From an uncultured Alphaproteobacteria bacterium (GTDB lineage Bacteria > Pseudomonadota > Alphaproteobacteria > Caulobacterales > Hyphomonadaceae), in contig CAIMMO010000223.1 in assembly GCA_903842595.1 (NCBI GenBank), positions 1 to 64,000 of the forward strand: a stretch of DNA of 64,000 bases. The letters run 5' to 3'. A program made the translations under genes and the position numbers. The notes under the pieces were generated by a model, which ran no database searches, was not told the DNA's origin, and saw nothing but the letters and a program-made list of their open reading frames with translations. The first letter of the stretch is position 1; every line of letters starts with the position of its first letter. This document shows, one piece after another, positions 53,915 to 62,722 of this stretch.

Positions 53915-54546
53915 TGCCGGATCGCGCGATCAGCCGAATGACGCTCTATGGCGACTCGATTTCGGGCAACTGCCTGAAGACGAAGTGGACGGCGGACTAT
54001 CTTGGCCTCGACTATGACTGGATCGAGGTGAGCGTCGTGGAGGGGGGCACGCGGTCGGACGCGTTCATGGCGATGAACCCGTCGGGGCAGGTTCCCGTGC
54101 TGCGCCTCGCCGATGGGCGTATCCTGCCGCAGTCGAACGCGATCATTCTTTACCTTGCCGAGACCTATGCCAGTGAGGCGCTGATCCCGGTCAATCCGTT
54201 CGAGAAGGCGAAGATGATGAGCTGGCTGTTCTGGGAGCAGTACAGCCACGAGCCCTATATCGCGGTGCGCCGGTTCAGGAAGAAGTTCATGAACATGAGC
54301 GATGACGAGCTTGATCCGCAGCTTCTCGCGCGCGGCCGCCGCGCGCTGGGCGTCATGGAGATGCAGCTGACCTTCTCGAACTACTTCGTGGGCGACAGCC
54401 TGACGCTCGCGGATGTTGCGCTGGTGGCGTATACGCGCGTGGCGGATGAGGGCGGCTTCGACCTCGACGAATTCCCGAACGTGCAGCGCTGGGTGGCGCG
54501 GGTCGAGACCGACCTGGGCATCGGCCATGCGAAGAAGGCTGCCTGA
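53914..54546 (+). CDS. Glutathione S-transferase-family protein
   Basis: 210 aa from the ATG at 53914, overlapping the DUF2849 stop; the track has an extended version. The thioredoxin-like N-terminal domain shows LYGDSISGNCLKTKWTADYLGLDYDWIEV, MNPSGQVPVLRLADGRILPQSNAIILYLA (cis-Pro VPVL and E/QSxAI glutathione contacts). The helical C-terminal domain includes LTLADVALVAYTRVADEGGFDLDEFPNVQRWVARV. Embedded and translationally coupled inside the siroheme/sulfite reductase operon, an unusual partner. The substrate is unknown. Confidence 0.9.
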   Translation: MPDRAISRMTLYGDSISGNCLKTKWTADYLGLDYDWIEVSVVEGGTRSDAFMAMNPSGQVPVLRLADGRILPQSNAIILYLAETYASEALIPVNPFEKAKMMSWLFWEQYSHEPYIAVRRFRKKFMNMSDDELDPQLLARGRRALGVMEMQLTFSNYFVGDSLTLADVALVAYTRVADEGGFDLDEFPNVQRWVARVETDLGIGHAKKAA

Positions 54547-56207
54547 TGTATCGCTACGACCAATTTGACGAGACGCTGGTCCGGGAACGCGCAAAACAGT
54601 TCCGCGGCCAGGTGGAGCGTCGTCTGAAGGGCGAACTGCGGGAAGAGCATTTCAAGCCGCTGCGGCTGCAGAACGGCGTGTATCTTCAGCTGCACGCCTA
54701 CATGCTGCGCGTGGCGATTCCGTATGGGCAGCTCAATGCGGCGAAGCTGCGCCAGCTCGCGATGATCGCGGACAAGTACGACAAGGGCTATGGGCATTTC
54801 ACGACGCGGCAGAACATCCAGTACAACTGGATCAGGCTGGCCGACATGCCGGATGTGCTGGATGACCTGGCGGATGTCGAGATGCATGCGATCCAGACGA
54901 GCGGCAACTGCATCCGCAATGTGACTTCGGACCATCTGGCAGGCGCGAACCTTGATGAGATCGAGGATCCGCGGCCGTGGTGCGAGATCATCCGGCAGTG
55001 GTCAACATTCCATCCGGAGTTTTCGAGCCTGCCACGGAAGTTCAAGATCGCGGTGACGGCGGGGGCTACGGATCGCGCGGCGGTGCGGGTGCACGACATC
55101 GGCCTGCACATGAAGACGAATTCGGAAGGCCGCGTGGGCTTCGAGTTCATCGTCGGCGGTGGGCTCGGACGAACGCCGTATATCGGGCTGACGGTGCGCG
55201 AGTGGGTCGCGAAGGAAGACCTGCTCGACTATCTCGAAGCGAACATGCGCGTCTACAACCGCTATGGACGGCGGGACAACAAGTACAAGGCGCGTATCAA
55301 GATCCTGGTGAACGAGCTGGGGCTTGATGAGTACAGGCGCGAGGTCGAGGAAGAGTTCGCGGCGCAGAATACCTGGGAGAAGGTCGTGCTTCCGCGGGAG
55401 GAAGTGGATCGGATCACGGCGTACTTCGCGCCACCTGCATTCGCGAAGCTGCCGCCGGTGTCTGAAGGCTTCGAGGCGTTCAGGCGGACAAGCCGCGAGC
55501 AGGCGCGCTGGGCGCGGAACAACCTGCGGCCGCATCGCGTGCCGGGCTATGTCTCCGTGCACATAGCCGTGAAGCAGCAGGGCGAGGCGCCGGGAGATGC
55601 GACGTCGGACCAGATGCGCGCCATTGCAGACATTGGCGAGCGTTACGGGTTCGACGATATCCGCGTGGCGCACGAGCAGGACGTGGTGCTGCCGCATGTG
55701 AAGCTGGACGATGTGCCGGCGGTGTATGCGGCGTTGAAGACATCGGGGTTGCATGCGTCGAATGCCGGCATGGGGTCGGACATCATCGCATGCCCGGGGC
55801 TGGATTACTGCAATCTGTCGAATGCGCGCTCGATCTCGGTTGCGAACGAGATCCAGGCGGTGTTTGCCGATCCGGAATTCGAGGATGAGGTTGGCACGCT
55901 GCATGTGAATGTGTCGGGCTGCATCAATGCATGCGGACATCATCACGTTGGCCATATCGGCATTCTTGGCGTCGATAAGAAGGGCGAAGAATTCTATCAG
56001 GTCCTTCTCGGCGGGCGGGCCGACGAGAAGGCGACGATCGCGACGATCCAGGGTCCGGGGCTGAAGCACGAGGAAGTGGCGCCTGCGATCCGCCGCATGG
56101 TGGACACGTATCTCTCGCTCCGTCGCGACCAGACCGAGACGTTCATCGACACGATGGGCCGCGTGGGCCAGGCGCCGTTCAAGGAGGCGCTGTATGCCGC
56201 TGCTTAA
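54546..56207 (+). CDS. cysI: Assimilatory sulfite (nitrite/sulfite) reductase, siroheme 4Fe-4S type
   Basis: 553 aa. Two ferredoxin-like half domains and two siroheme/4Fe-4S domains. The cluster-siroheme cysteines are Cys416 and Cys422 (ACPGLDYCNLSNARS) and Cys459 and Cys463 (VSGCINACGHHHVGHIGILG). An N-terminal YGHFTTRQNIQYNWI stretch and TSGNCIRNVTSDHLAG fit the family. It reduces sulfite to sulfide for cysteine synthesis. No flavoprotein CysJ is nearby, so ferredoxin or another donor is likely. Its end overlaps DUF934 by 14 bases. Confidence 0.94.
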   Translation: MYRYDQFDETLVRERAKQFRGQVERRLKGELREEHFKPLRLQNGVYLQLHAYMLRVAIPYGQLNAAKLRQLAMIADKYDKGYGHFTTRQNIQYNWIRLADMPDVLDDLADVEMHAIQTSGNCIRNVTSDHLAGANLDEIEDPRPWCEIIRQWSTFHPEFSSLPRKFKIAVTAGATDRAAVRVHDIGLHMKTNSEGRVGFEFIVGGGLGRTPYIGLTVREWVAKEDLLDYLEANMRVYNRYGRRDNKYKARIKILVNELGLDEYRREVEEEFAAQNTWEKVVLPREEVDRITAYFAPPAFAKLPPVSEGFEAFRRTSREQARWARNNLRPHRVPGYVSVHIAVKQQGEAPGDATSDQMRAIADIGERYGFDDIRVAHEQDVVLPHVKLDDVPAVYAALKTSGLHASNAGMGSDIIACPGLDYCNLSNARSISVANEIQAVFADPEFEDEVGTLHVNVSGCINACGHHHVGHIGILGVDKKGEEFYQVLLGGRADEKATIATIQGPGLKHEEVAPAIRRMVDTYLSLRRDQTETFIDTMGRVGQAPFKEALYAAA

Positions 56208-56706
56208 GGACGGGAAGGTCGTCGACGATATCTGGGCGTTCTTGGAAGACGGTCATGAGCTGTCGCCGGGCGGATGTATCGTGGTGTCGCTGGGGCGGTT
56301 CATGTCAGAGCATGACCAGCTGCTGGCGCGCAACCAGTCGATCGGTGTGCGGCTGTTGAACAGCGATGATCCAGCGCTTCTTGCGCCCCATCTGGACCGG
56401 CTGCACCTGATCGAAGTGCAGTTTCCGAAGTACACGGATGGGCGCGCGCTGAGCCAGGCTCAGCTTCTGCGCCGGCGGCTTGGCTACAAGGGCGAGATCC
56501 GTGCGACGGGACAGGTGCTGCGTGACCAGCTGCGGCTGATGATCCGCTGCGGCATCGACGCGATGGCGATCGCGGAAGCGGACGCCGAGGGCGTGTACGC
56601 TGCTTCAGCCTCCGAGTTTTCAGAGTTCTATCAGCCTGCCGCCGACACGTCCGAGTCGATCTTCGTGAAGCGGCAGAAGCTGAGACAGTCCAGGGCTGCC
56701 GAATGA
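56194..56706 (+). CDS. DUF934-family protein
   Basis: 170 aa. Family pattern: MPLLKDGKVVDDIWAFLED, LHLIEVQFPKYTDGRALSQAQLLRRRLGYKGEIRATGQVLRDQLRLMIRCGIDAM. DUF934 genes lie between cysI and cysH in many alphaproteobacteria and are thought to aid sulfite reduction, perhaps as an electron-transfer or assembly partner. It overlaps both neighbours. Confidence 0.93.
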   Translation: MPLLKDGKVVDDIWAFLEDGHELSPGGCIVVSLGRFMSEHDQLLARNQSIGVRLLNSDDPALLAPHLDRLHLIEVQFPKYTDGRALSQAQLLRRRLGYKGEIRATGQVLRDQLRLMIRCGIDAMAIAEADAEGVYAASASEFSEFYQPAADTSESIFVKRQKLRQSRAAE

Positions 56707-57434
56707 GCGCGCTTGCCATGAGCATCGAAACACCCGACCAGCTCGTCGAGCGGCTGAACGCCGAGCTGCACGGGAAAGGGCCGCACGAGATCATCCGCGT
56801 GGCGCTGCGCGAGTTCGGACGGAAGCTGACCTATGTGTCGTCCTTCGGCGCGGAGAGTGCGGCGATGCTGGGGCTGATCGCCGACGTCGACCAGGGCATG
56901 CCGATCGTGTTCATCGACACGGGCATGCACTTTCACCAGACGCTGCAGTATCGTGACACGCTGGGCCAGGTGCTGGGCCTCACCGACATCCGCACATTCC
57001 ATCCGGTGAAGGACGAGGTGAAGGCGGTCGATCCCAGGGGCGTGCTGAACAAGACGGACCCCAATGCGTGCTGCGAAGTGCGCAAGGTGCGGCCGTTGGC
57101 GCCAGCGCTGGAAGGGTTCGATGCGTGGATCACGGGGCGCAAGCGCTTCCATGGCGGCGGGCGCACGAAGTTGCCGGTGGTGGAGTATTTCGAGGGGCGG
57201 TACAAGATCAACCCGCTGACGGACCAGACGCCGGAAGACCTCGCCGCCCTGGTTGCCGAGAAGCACTTGCCGCCCCATCCGATGGTGGCGGAGGGCTATC
57301 CCTCGATCGGCTGCTGGCCCTGCACGGCGCGGCCGCTTGATCCGAACGACATCCGGTCCGGGCGCTGGGTGGGCTTCAAGAAAGAAGAGTGCGGGCTGCA
57401 CCTGACCCGGCAGGAACGCCCGCGGGTGTTCTAG
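56703..57434 (+). CDS. cysH: Adenylyl-sulfate (APS/PAPS) reductase
   Basis: 243 aa. It reduces activated sulfate to sulfite using thioredoxin. PP-loop region YVSSFGAESAAMLGLI and VFIDTGMHFHQTLQYRD. The Cys pairs Cys123-Cys124 (NACCEVRKVRPL) and Cys204/Cys207 (GCWPCT) bind a 4Fe-4S cluster, the mark of APS-type rather than E. coli PAPS-type enzymes. The C-terminal EECGLHL supplies the catalytic cysteine. Last gene of the cluster. The sulfate-activating cysDN genes are not in the window. Confidence 0.95.
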   Translation: MSALAMSIETPDQLVERLNAELHGKGPHEIIRVALREFGRKLTYVSSFGAESAAMLGLIADVDQGMPIVFIDTGMHFHQTLQYRDTLGQVLGLTDIRTFHPVKDEVKAVDPRGVLNKTDPNACCEVRKVRPLAPALEGFDAWITGRKRFHGGGRTKLPVVEYFEGRYKINPLTDQTPEDLAALVAEKHLPPHPMVAEGYPSIGCWPCTARPLDPNDIRSGRWVGFKKEECGLHLTRQERPRVF

Positions 57435-57593
57435 GCCCGCTCACGCTTACGCCATCGTAATGACGTTGCGGCGACATGCGCATCCCATGGGTGGGCAGGC
57501 GCTCTGCCATTTGTTAGACAAGCTCTGGGGGAACGGATGGGTTGCTGAGCCCGTTCGCGTCAGGGGCGGTGCAAGCGAGCGCGGAGTGGCGGT

Positions 57594-58436
57594 ATGTCGA
57601 TCTGGTGGCTGATCCCGGCATTCGTGGGCCTTGTGGGCGTGCTGATGCTGGTGGGCGGCTTCGCCAAGCTGTTCAGGGCGAACCTTGGCGGGGGTCTTGT
57701 GCGCGTGCTGTTCGGCGGGCTGACGCTGGCGGGCGCGATGATCGTGGGGCTGATCGGGCTCAATCTGCAGACCTATGCGGCGCTCTCGAAGGAGCGGCTG
57801 GCGGGGCAGGTGGTGCTGAAGAAGAACGGCGATTTCGACTACACGGCGACCATCGATCTGGCGGATGCCGAAGGCAGGCTGCGTGGCCAGCCCAGGGATT
57901 TCCAGATCACTGGCCAGCGCGTGCACATCGAAGGCCCGGTGGTGAAGTTCAAGCCGTGGGCCAACGTCATCGGCATCGACTCGCTGTTCAAGGTGACCGA
58001 GGTCTACGGCACCTATGTGAATCCCAACTGCACCAACAAATACACGCCGCGCCGCGAGACGACCGAGGAATGCAAGACGGGCGACTTCATGGGCTGCCTC
58101 GGGTCGAGCTGGCAGATGCTGGACCTCGCGGATTTCTCGCACACATCGGCGAGCGGACAGCTGATGGACGATGGCGCGATCTACGACATCTATGCGAGCC
58201 AGGATGCGTTCGAGCTGAAGCCGAACGAGAGCAATGCGGTGGCGATGGCGCTGCAGGATCAGGTTGCGCCCCGCGGGCCGGTGGACTGCGATCCGGTGAC
58301 GGGCCCGGTGCAGACGCCGAGCGGGGCGGTCGAGTATCGTCCGCCGGCGGCGACGGTGGCGCCGCAATCGACGCTGCCGCCTGTGCAGGGCACGGTGCAG
58401 CCGCAGGTGATGCCGCCGCAGCCGGCGCCCAACTAG
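57594..58436 (+). CDS. Hypothetical membrane protein
   Basis: 280 aa. Two N-terminal membrane helices (about 3-24 and 38-58). A conserved-looking extracytoplasmic domain (about 70-215) includes GYDYTATIDLADAEGRLRGQ-like text and YVNPNCTNKYTPRRE. The C-terminus is a Pro/Gln-rich tail (about 230-280). Four Cys between about 140 and 165 could form disulfides. I do not recognise the family. It follows cysH by 159 bases with a likely separate promoter. Confidence 0.7.
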   Translation: MSIWWLIPAFVGLVGVLMLVGGFAKLFRANLGGGLVRVLFGGLTLAGAMIVGLIGLNLQTYAALSKERLAGQVVLKKNGDFDYTATIDLADAEGRLRGQPRDFQITGQRVHIEGPVVKFKPWANVIGIDSLFKVTEVYGTYVNPNCTNKYTPRRETTEECKTGDFMGCLGSSWQMLDLADFSHTSASGQLMDDGAIYDIYASQDAFELKPNESNAVAMALQDQVAPRGPVDCDPVTGPVQTPSGAVEYRPPAATVAPQSTLPPVQGTVQPQVMPPQPAPN

Positions 58437-58458
58437 ACGCGCGCGCGATCGACAGGCG

Positions 58459-58983
58459 TCAGCGGCCCTCGCCCATGTCGGCGAGCGCCCAGTCTGCAAA
58501 CGCCGCGAGATCGCCGCCGGTGAACAGGAAGCCGCGGACGCCGGCAGCCTTGGCGGCGTCGAGATCGGCCTGCTTGTCGCCGATCAGGAAGGAGCGCTCC
58601 TTGATGACGGGGAAGTCGGTCATCGCGCGGATCAGCATGCCGGGCTTTGGTTTGCGGTCGTAGCTGTCCCTGGTATAGCGCGGGATCACGCCGTCCTCGT
58701 GGAAGGGGCAGTGGTAGATCCGGTCGATGTGGGCGCCGGTCGCACCGAGCTCGGCCGACATCCAGTCGTGCAGGGCCTGCATCTGCTCTTCGGTGTAGTA
58801 GCCGCGCGCGATGCCGGACTGGTTGGTGACGACGAAGACCCACCAGCCCATGTCGTTGAAGCGGCGGATGACGGCTTTCGCACCGTCGACCCACTCGAAA
58901 CCCTCGCGGCTGAAGACGTAGCTTTGATCGACGTTGATGACGCCGTCGCGGTCGAGGAAGAGGGCGGGGCGGGCGGCTGGCAT
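58459..58983 (-). CDS. gmhB: GmhB/HisB-N-type HAD phosphatase
   Basis: 174 aa from MPAARPALFLDRDG; the track extends it upstream into the MFS gene. HAD-IIIA motifs: FLDRDGVINVDQ (nucleophile), VVTNQSGIARG (Thr motif II), RKPKPGM (Lys) and FLIGDKQADLDAA (motif IV). This matches D-glycero-D-manno-heptose 1,7-bisphosphate 7-phosphatase for LPS core heptose. The zinc loop is incomplete: Cys92 and His95 remain, but the later C-x-C is replaced by Ser107/Asp109, so the zinc site is probably lost. No other heptose genes are in the window, so the exact substrate is uncertain. Confidence 0.82.
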   Translation of the reverse strand: MPAARPALFLDRDGVINVDQSYVFSREGFEWVDGAKAVIRRFNDMGWWVFVVTNQSGIARGYYTEEQMQALHDWMSAELGATGAHIDRIYHCPFHEDGVIPRYTRDSYDRKPKPGMLIRAMTDFPVIKERSFLIGDKQADLDAAKAAGVRGFLFTGGDLAAFADWALADMGEGR

Positions 58984-58985
58984 CT

Positions 58986-60356
58986 CTAGCCGGAATGCGT
59001 GGCTGGCGCTGCGTCGGCTGGCGGATCGGCGGGCTGCTCTTCCACCTTCGGCGCGACGGCGAGGCCACGCATCAGCGGCAGCAGCGAGACCGCGCAGAAC
59101 ACTGCGGCGAGCGCAAAGGCTGCGCCGGGGAAGAAGAAGGACGCGCCTGGGGCGGTGAAGTAGTAAAAGGTCTGCGTCATTGCGAGCGGTGCGACCATGT
59201 TGGAAAGCGAGTTGACGCTGGCGATCGCGCCCTGGAGTTCGCCTTGCGCGTTCTTCGGCGTGCGAACCGACATGATCTGGTTCATCGCGGGGCCAAGTAG
59301 GCCGGCGAGCGCGCCGAAGGGGATGATCAGGTAGACCATCCATCCTTCGGTTGCGGCGGCATAGGCGGCGAAGGTGACGATGCAGATGAGGAAGCCGAAG
59401 ACGGCGGTGTTGGTTGACCCGAAGCGCCTGATGATCGGACCGATCAGTCCGCCTTGCACGACGGCGGAACCGATGCCGACAACCATCAGCGCAATGCCGA
59501 TCAGGCCCTCACCCCAGCCGAAATTGACCGCAGAGTAGTAGCCGAACGTTGCCGGATAGACCCAATAGGAAAACTGGAAGAGGCCAAGCGCCAGCATGAA
59601 CCAGGCAAGATAGGGCACCTTGGCGAGGTGCGCGAACGTGCCGAACGCGTTGGCGCGCTTCCATTCGAAGCGGCGGCGATGCTCGCGTCCAAGCGATTCC
59701 GGCAGCACGAACAGGCCATAGCAGAAGTTGATTGCTGCAAGCGCGGCTGAGGCGAAGAACGGGTAGCGCGGATCGAACTGGCCGAGGAAGCCGCCGATGG
59801 CGGGGCCAAGGATGAAGCCGAGGCCGAACGCTGCGCCGAGCATGCCGAAGGCCTGGGCGCGCTGCTTCGGCTCCGTGACGTCGGCGATGTAGGCAGAGGC
59901 GGTTGAGTGAGTGGCGCCGGAAATCCCTGAAAGTACGCGCCCGAGAAAGAGCAGCCAGATGGTGTGGGCGAAACCCATGATGAGGAAGTCGATCGCCAGC
60001 GTGCCGATCGACAGCAGCAGGACAGGGCGGCGGCCGAACCTGTCCGACAGCCCGCCAAGGATGGGCGCGCTGAGAAAGTTCATCACCGCGTAGACCATGG
60101 TGATGTAGCCCCCCCACGGCGCGGCTTCCGACAGCATCGCTTCGAGCGGGAGCAGGTTGCCTTCGCTCGCCAGCGTGCGGGCGGATTCCAGCGCCGCCTC
60201 GCCGTTCAGCAGCTCGGCCATCAGGTAGGGCATCGAGGGCATCACGACCGCGAAGGCCATCATGTCGATGAACACCGTCACGATGATGAAAAAGAACGCA
60301 TTCTTGCCGAGCCGCGAAGCCCCGGTTGCGGGTGGAGAGGCGTTTGCGGCGGACAT
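58986..60356 (-). CDS. MFS transporter, TetA/TCR-like
   Basis: 456 aa from [12 protein letters not shown], with GGAG at 7 bases; the track start adds 19 residues. About 12 membrane helices. Features: [25 protein letters not shown], motif A loop [17 protein letters not shown], and the motif C-type helix [51 protein letters not shown]. This is the class 1 tetracycline-efflux (TCR/TetA) layout. It may export a drug or metabolite. The GmhB-like gene lies two bases downstream. Confidence 0.9.
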   Translation of the reverse strand: MSAANASPPATGASRLGKNAFFFIIVTVFIDMMAFAVVMPSMPYLMAELLNGEAALESARTLASEGNLLPLEAMLSEAAPWGGYITMVYAVMNFLSAPILGGLSDRFGRRPVLLLSIGTLAIDFLIMGFAHTIWLLFLGRVLSGISGATHSTASAYIADVTEPKQRAQAFGMLGAAFGLGFILGPAIGGFLGQFDPRYPFFASAALAAINFCYGLFVLPESLGREHRRRFEWKRANAFGTFAHLAKVPYLAWFMLALGLFQFSYWVYPATFGYYSAVNFGWGEGLIGIALMVVGIGSAVVQGGLIGPIIRRFGSTNTAVFGFLICIVTFAAYAAATEGWMVYLIIPFGALAGLLGPAMNQIMSVRTPKNAQGELQGAIASVNSLSNMVAPLAMTQTFYYFTAPGASFFFPGAAFALAAVFCAVSLLPLMRGLAVAPKVEEQPADPPADAAPATHSG

Positions 60357-60409
60357 GTCCGGCTCCGGGACGTGTGACCAGCGCGGATACGCCGGGCGGG
60401 CTTGTGCAG

Positions 60410-61048
60410 TCAATCAGGGAGGCGTGGAGGAAAGGTTTCTGCAGCGCGTTGTGACAGGCGTTCGAGGCCCGCGCGCCATTGTTCGCCCTGGCGCTGGTTG
60501 GTGAGCTGCAGGGGTAAGCCGTGGCGGGCGACATGGTCCTGCGGCACGGATTCCCGGCCGCGGTGGTCCACGCTTACACGTGTCGCGGAGCCGACCGGTT
60601 CGAATGTCACCTCGACCTCGGTGGCGCGACCGGGCCCGAAGCTGGCATGGCGCCATCCGACCACCAGACGCTCCCCCGGCCCCCAGGCGCGTACGGGGCC
60701 GATCTCGAAGACTTTGCCGCAGGGGAGGCGTTCGATCAAACGACCGCCCTCGCCAACGGGGCCGGGCGGCTCGAAGGCCAGCGTGCAGGGGCTGCGCGGG
60801 GTAAACTTGAAGAAGCGGCTCTGGGCCCGCCAGGAGCCGATTTACTCCGTGAACAGCGCGAATGCCTCGTCGGGCGAGCAGGGCGCGCGCAGGGAGACCA
60901 CAACGCGGGACGTCATGGCGCTTTCTTCCGGGCTGGCGGAGAGCGCTTCAGGGGCCGCAGCTGTCTCAACGGGAGGCGACGGGCCACCGCAGGCGACCAG
61001 CAGGGAGAGCGAGGCGATGTTGGCGGCAAGCGAAAGGAACGGCTTCAT
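60410..61048 (-). pseudogene. SRPBCC (AHSA1-like) lipoprotein interrupted by a TAA
   Basis: One minus-strand frame encodes a lipoprotein signal (MKPFLSLAANIASLSLLVAC), a linker and the start of an SRPBCC domain (MTSRVVVSLRAPCSPDEAFALFTE). It hits TAA at 60842-60844, then continues in the same frame as IGSWRAQSRFFKFTPRSP, IERLPCGKVFEIGPVRAWGP and VEVTFEPVGSATRVSVDHRG to the true domain end. The halves appear in the track as 60842-61135 and 60410-60739. A single change (CAA or GAA to TAA) explains it. No frameshift is needed. It may be inactive, or the downstream part could start from a TTG. Confidence 0.75.
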
Positions 61049-61160
61049 GACAGGTCCCCGAATGCGGCGTTTTCCCCGCGCCGCATGAAACAGACAGCGC
61101 CAGACCTGGGCGGCGCACCGCGACTTCCTGTTCAACTGGAACGCGACGCGCGAGCAGGCT

Positions 61161-61931
61161 TCACGCCCCGGGCCATTCCGGTTTGCGCCTTTCGAGGAAG
61201 GCGCGGAGGCCCTCCTGCGCGTCGGGTGAGGTCGCGAGTTTGCAGAAATCGTCGACGGCGCGGGCGACGGCGTCGGTGTAGTCGCGGTCGGCTTCGCGGT
61301 GGAAGGCTGCGCGGCTGAAGGCTGTGGCGGCGGGGGATTTCGCGGCGATCAGGCGGGCGGCGTCCATGGCTTCGGGCAGGGCGCGGGGCGCGAGGCGGCT
61401 GGCGAGGCCGAGATCCAGGGCTTCGTGGGCGTCGAATGTGCGTGCCGTGAAGAGGAGGTCGAAGGCGCGGTAGCGGCCGATGATGCGGTGCAGGTGAGCA
61501 AAGTGGATGGCGGGGGGCAGGGCGAGGTTGATCTCGGGATAGCCGAAGCTCGCAGTTTCGCCTGCAATGATCATGTCGCACGAGATGGCGAGTGTCATGC
61601 CGCCGCCGCGTGCTGCGCCATCGACGGCGGCGATGGTCGGTTTGCCCATGTTTCGCTGCACGTCCCACAGCTCGACATAGAGGCGGTTGAGAAAGTCGCG
61701 GATGGTGGCGTCGTCGCTGCCGAGGATGATGTCGAGGTCGAGGCCGGCGCAGAACATCTCCGCGATGCCGCTGGCGAGCACCACCACGCGCACATCGGGA
61801 TCGGCGGCGGCGTCGCGGAGGGCCTTGAGGATCTCGTCGAGAAAGCCGATGGAGAAGGCGTTCAGCGGCGGGCGCGCCAGGGTGATGACCGCGATGTGGT
61901 CGGCGGCGGTGTAGCGGACGTGGTCAGTCAT
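61161..61931 (-). CDS. Enoyl-CoA hydratase/isomerase-family protein
   Basis: 256 aa crotonase fold: DHIAVITLARPPLNAFSIGFLDEIL, oxyanion loop VVLASGIAEMFCAGLDLDIIL and AVDGAARGGGMTLAISCDMIIAGETASFGYPEINLALPP. A catalytic Glu is placed in the PEINL region, but the other active-site Glu of true hydratases (in GGG--LA-CD) is not obvious, so the exact reaction is unclear. Its start overlaps the stop of the SRAP gene by four bases. Confidence 0.88.
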   Translation of the reverse strand: MTDHVRYTAADHIAVITLARPPLNAFSIGFLDEILKALRDAAADPDVRVVVLASGIAEMFCAGLDLDIILGSDDATIRDFLNRLYVELWDVQRNMGKPTIAAVDGAARGGGMTLAISCDMIIAGETASFGYPEINLALPPAIHFAHLHRIIGRYRAFDLLFTARTFDAHEALDLGLASRLAPRALPEAMDAARLIAAKSPAATAFSRAAFHREADRDYTDAVARAVDDFCKLATSPDAQEGLRAFLERRKPEWPGA

Positions 61932-62611
61932 GGGTCACTCTCTCCGAGCAGGTCGGCCCCCTGGTTGCGGACATTGCCGACGGCGGGGTTGGCGGGCCAG
62001 GCGCGCAGCCAGTGGGACGGGCATGGCTTCAGCAGGGCGTGCGGATCGCGGTCATCGAGGTCGAGCCAGCGCGCGTAGTGTTCGGGCGACAGGATCACCG
62101 GCATGGATGTACTGATACCGGCGACGGCGAGGTTGGGCTCGCATGTGATCATGGCGAAGGTGTCGAATTCGGAGCCGTCGATCATGGCGCGGCTCCACAG
62201 GCCGGCGAAGAAGAACCACGCGCCGGTGGGCAGTGCGAAGGCGAAGGGCGTGCCGCTGCTCCATGCGTAGAAGCCCGAGGCGGGGATGAGGCAGCGGCCT
62301 TGCCGGAAGGCGCCCGAGAAGGTGTTGCTGGTGGCGATGTCTTCGGCGCGGGCGTTGAAGGTCTGGAATTTCTTGTCCGAGAGCGGCTGCTTCCACCAGA
62401 TGGGGACGAGGCCCCAGAAGGCGGGGGCGACCTGGATGGTGTGGCGCGGGGCGTATTCGCCATCGGGCGCGCGGCGAAGGATGGGCGCGAAGCTTCCGGG
62501 CGGGATGTTGTCGTCCGCTCCGGGAGGCTCGACGCCCGGTGGGGGGACGAGATCGATGGCGGCGCGGTAGTCGGCCCAGGAAATGGCGCGGCGGAAGAAG
62601 CGGGAGGTCAT
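61928..62611 (-). CDS. SRAP-domain (YedK/HMCES-like) protein lacking catalytic residues
   Basis: 227 aa from MTSRFFRRAISW; the track start adds 35 residues. The fold is clear: NIPPGSFAPILRR, FWGLVPIWWKQP, FNARAED, GRCLIPASGFYAW, FFFAGLWS, MPVILSPEHYARWL. Active SRAP proteins start MCGR with Cys2 forming the thiazolidine link to abasic DNA. Here position 2 is Thr (MTSRF), the catalytic Glu of GFYEW is Ala116 and the His of G-I-H-D-R-MP is Ser167. Only Asn86 of the four is kept. It probably cannot cross-link DNA. Coupled to the downstream enoyl-CoA hydratase gene. Confidence 0.85.
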   Translation of the reverse strand: MTSRFFRRAISWADYRAAIDLVPPPGVEPPGADDNIPPGSFAPILRRAPDGEYAPRHTIQVAPAFWGLVPIWWKQPLSDKKFQTFNARAEDIATSNTFSGAFRQGRCLIPASGFYAWSSGTPFAFALPTGAWFFFAGLWSRAMIDGSEFDTFAMITCEPNLAVAGISTSMPVILSPEHYARWLDLDDRDPHALLKPCPSHWLRAWPANPAVGNVRNQGADLLGESDP

Positions 62612-62722
62612 GCTGGAAGGGTAGGCCCTGTCCGGGACTGGTGAAAGCGGCGTTGACGGCGGCGTGCAGGCGCACTTAGCTGGGTGCCGGGACATCTGCG
62701 TCGCGATAGGGGACATCGGGCA

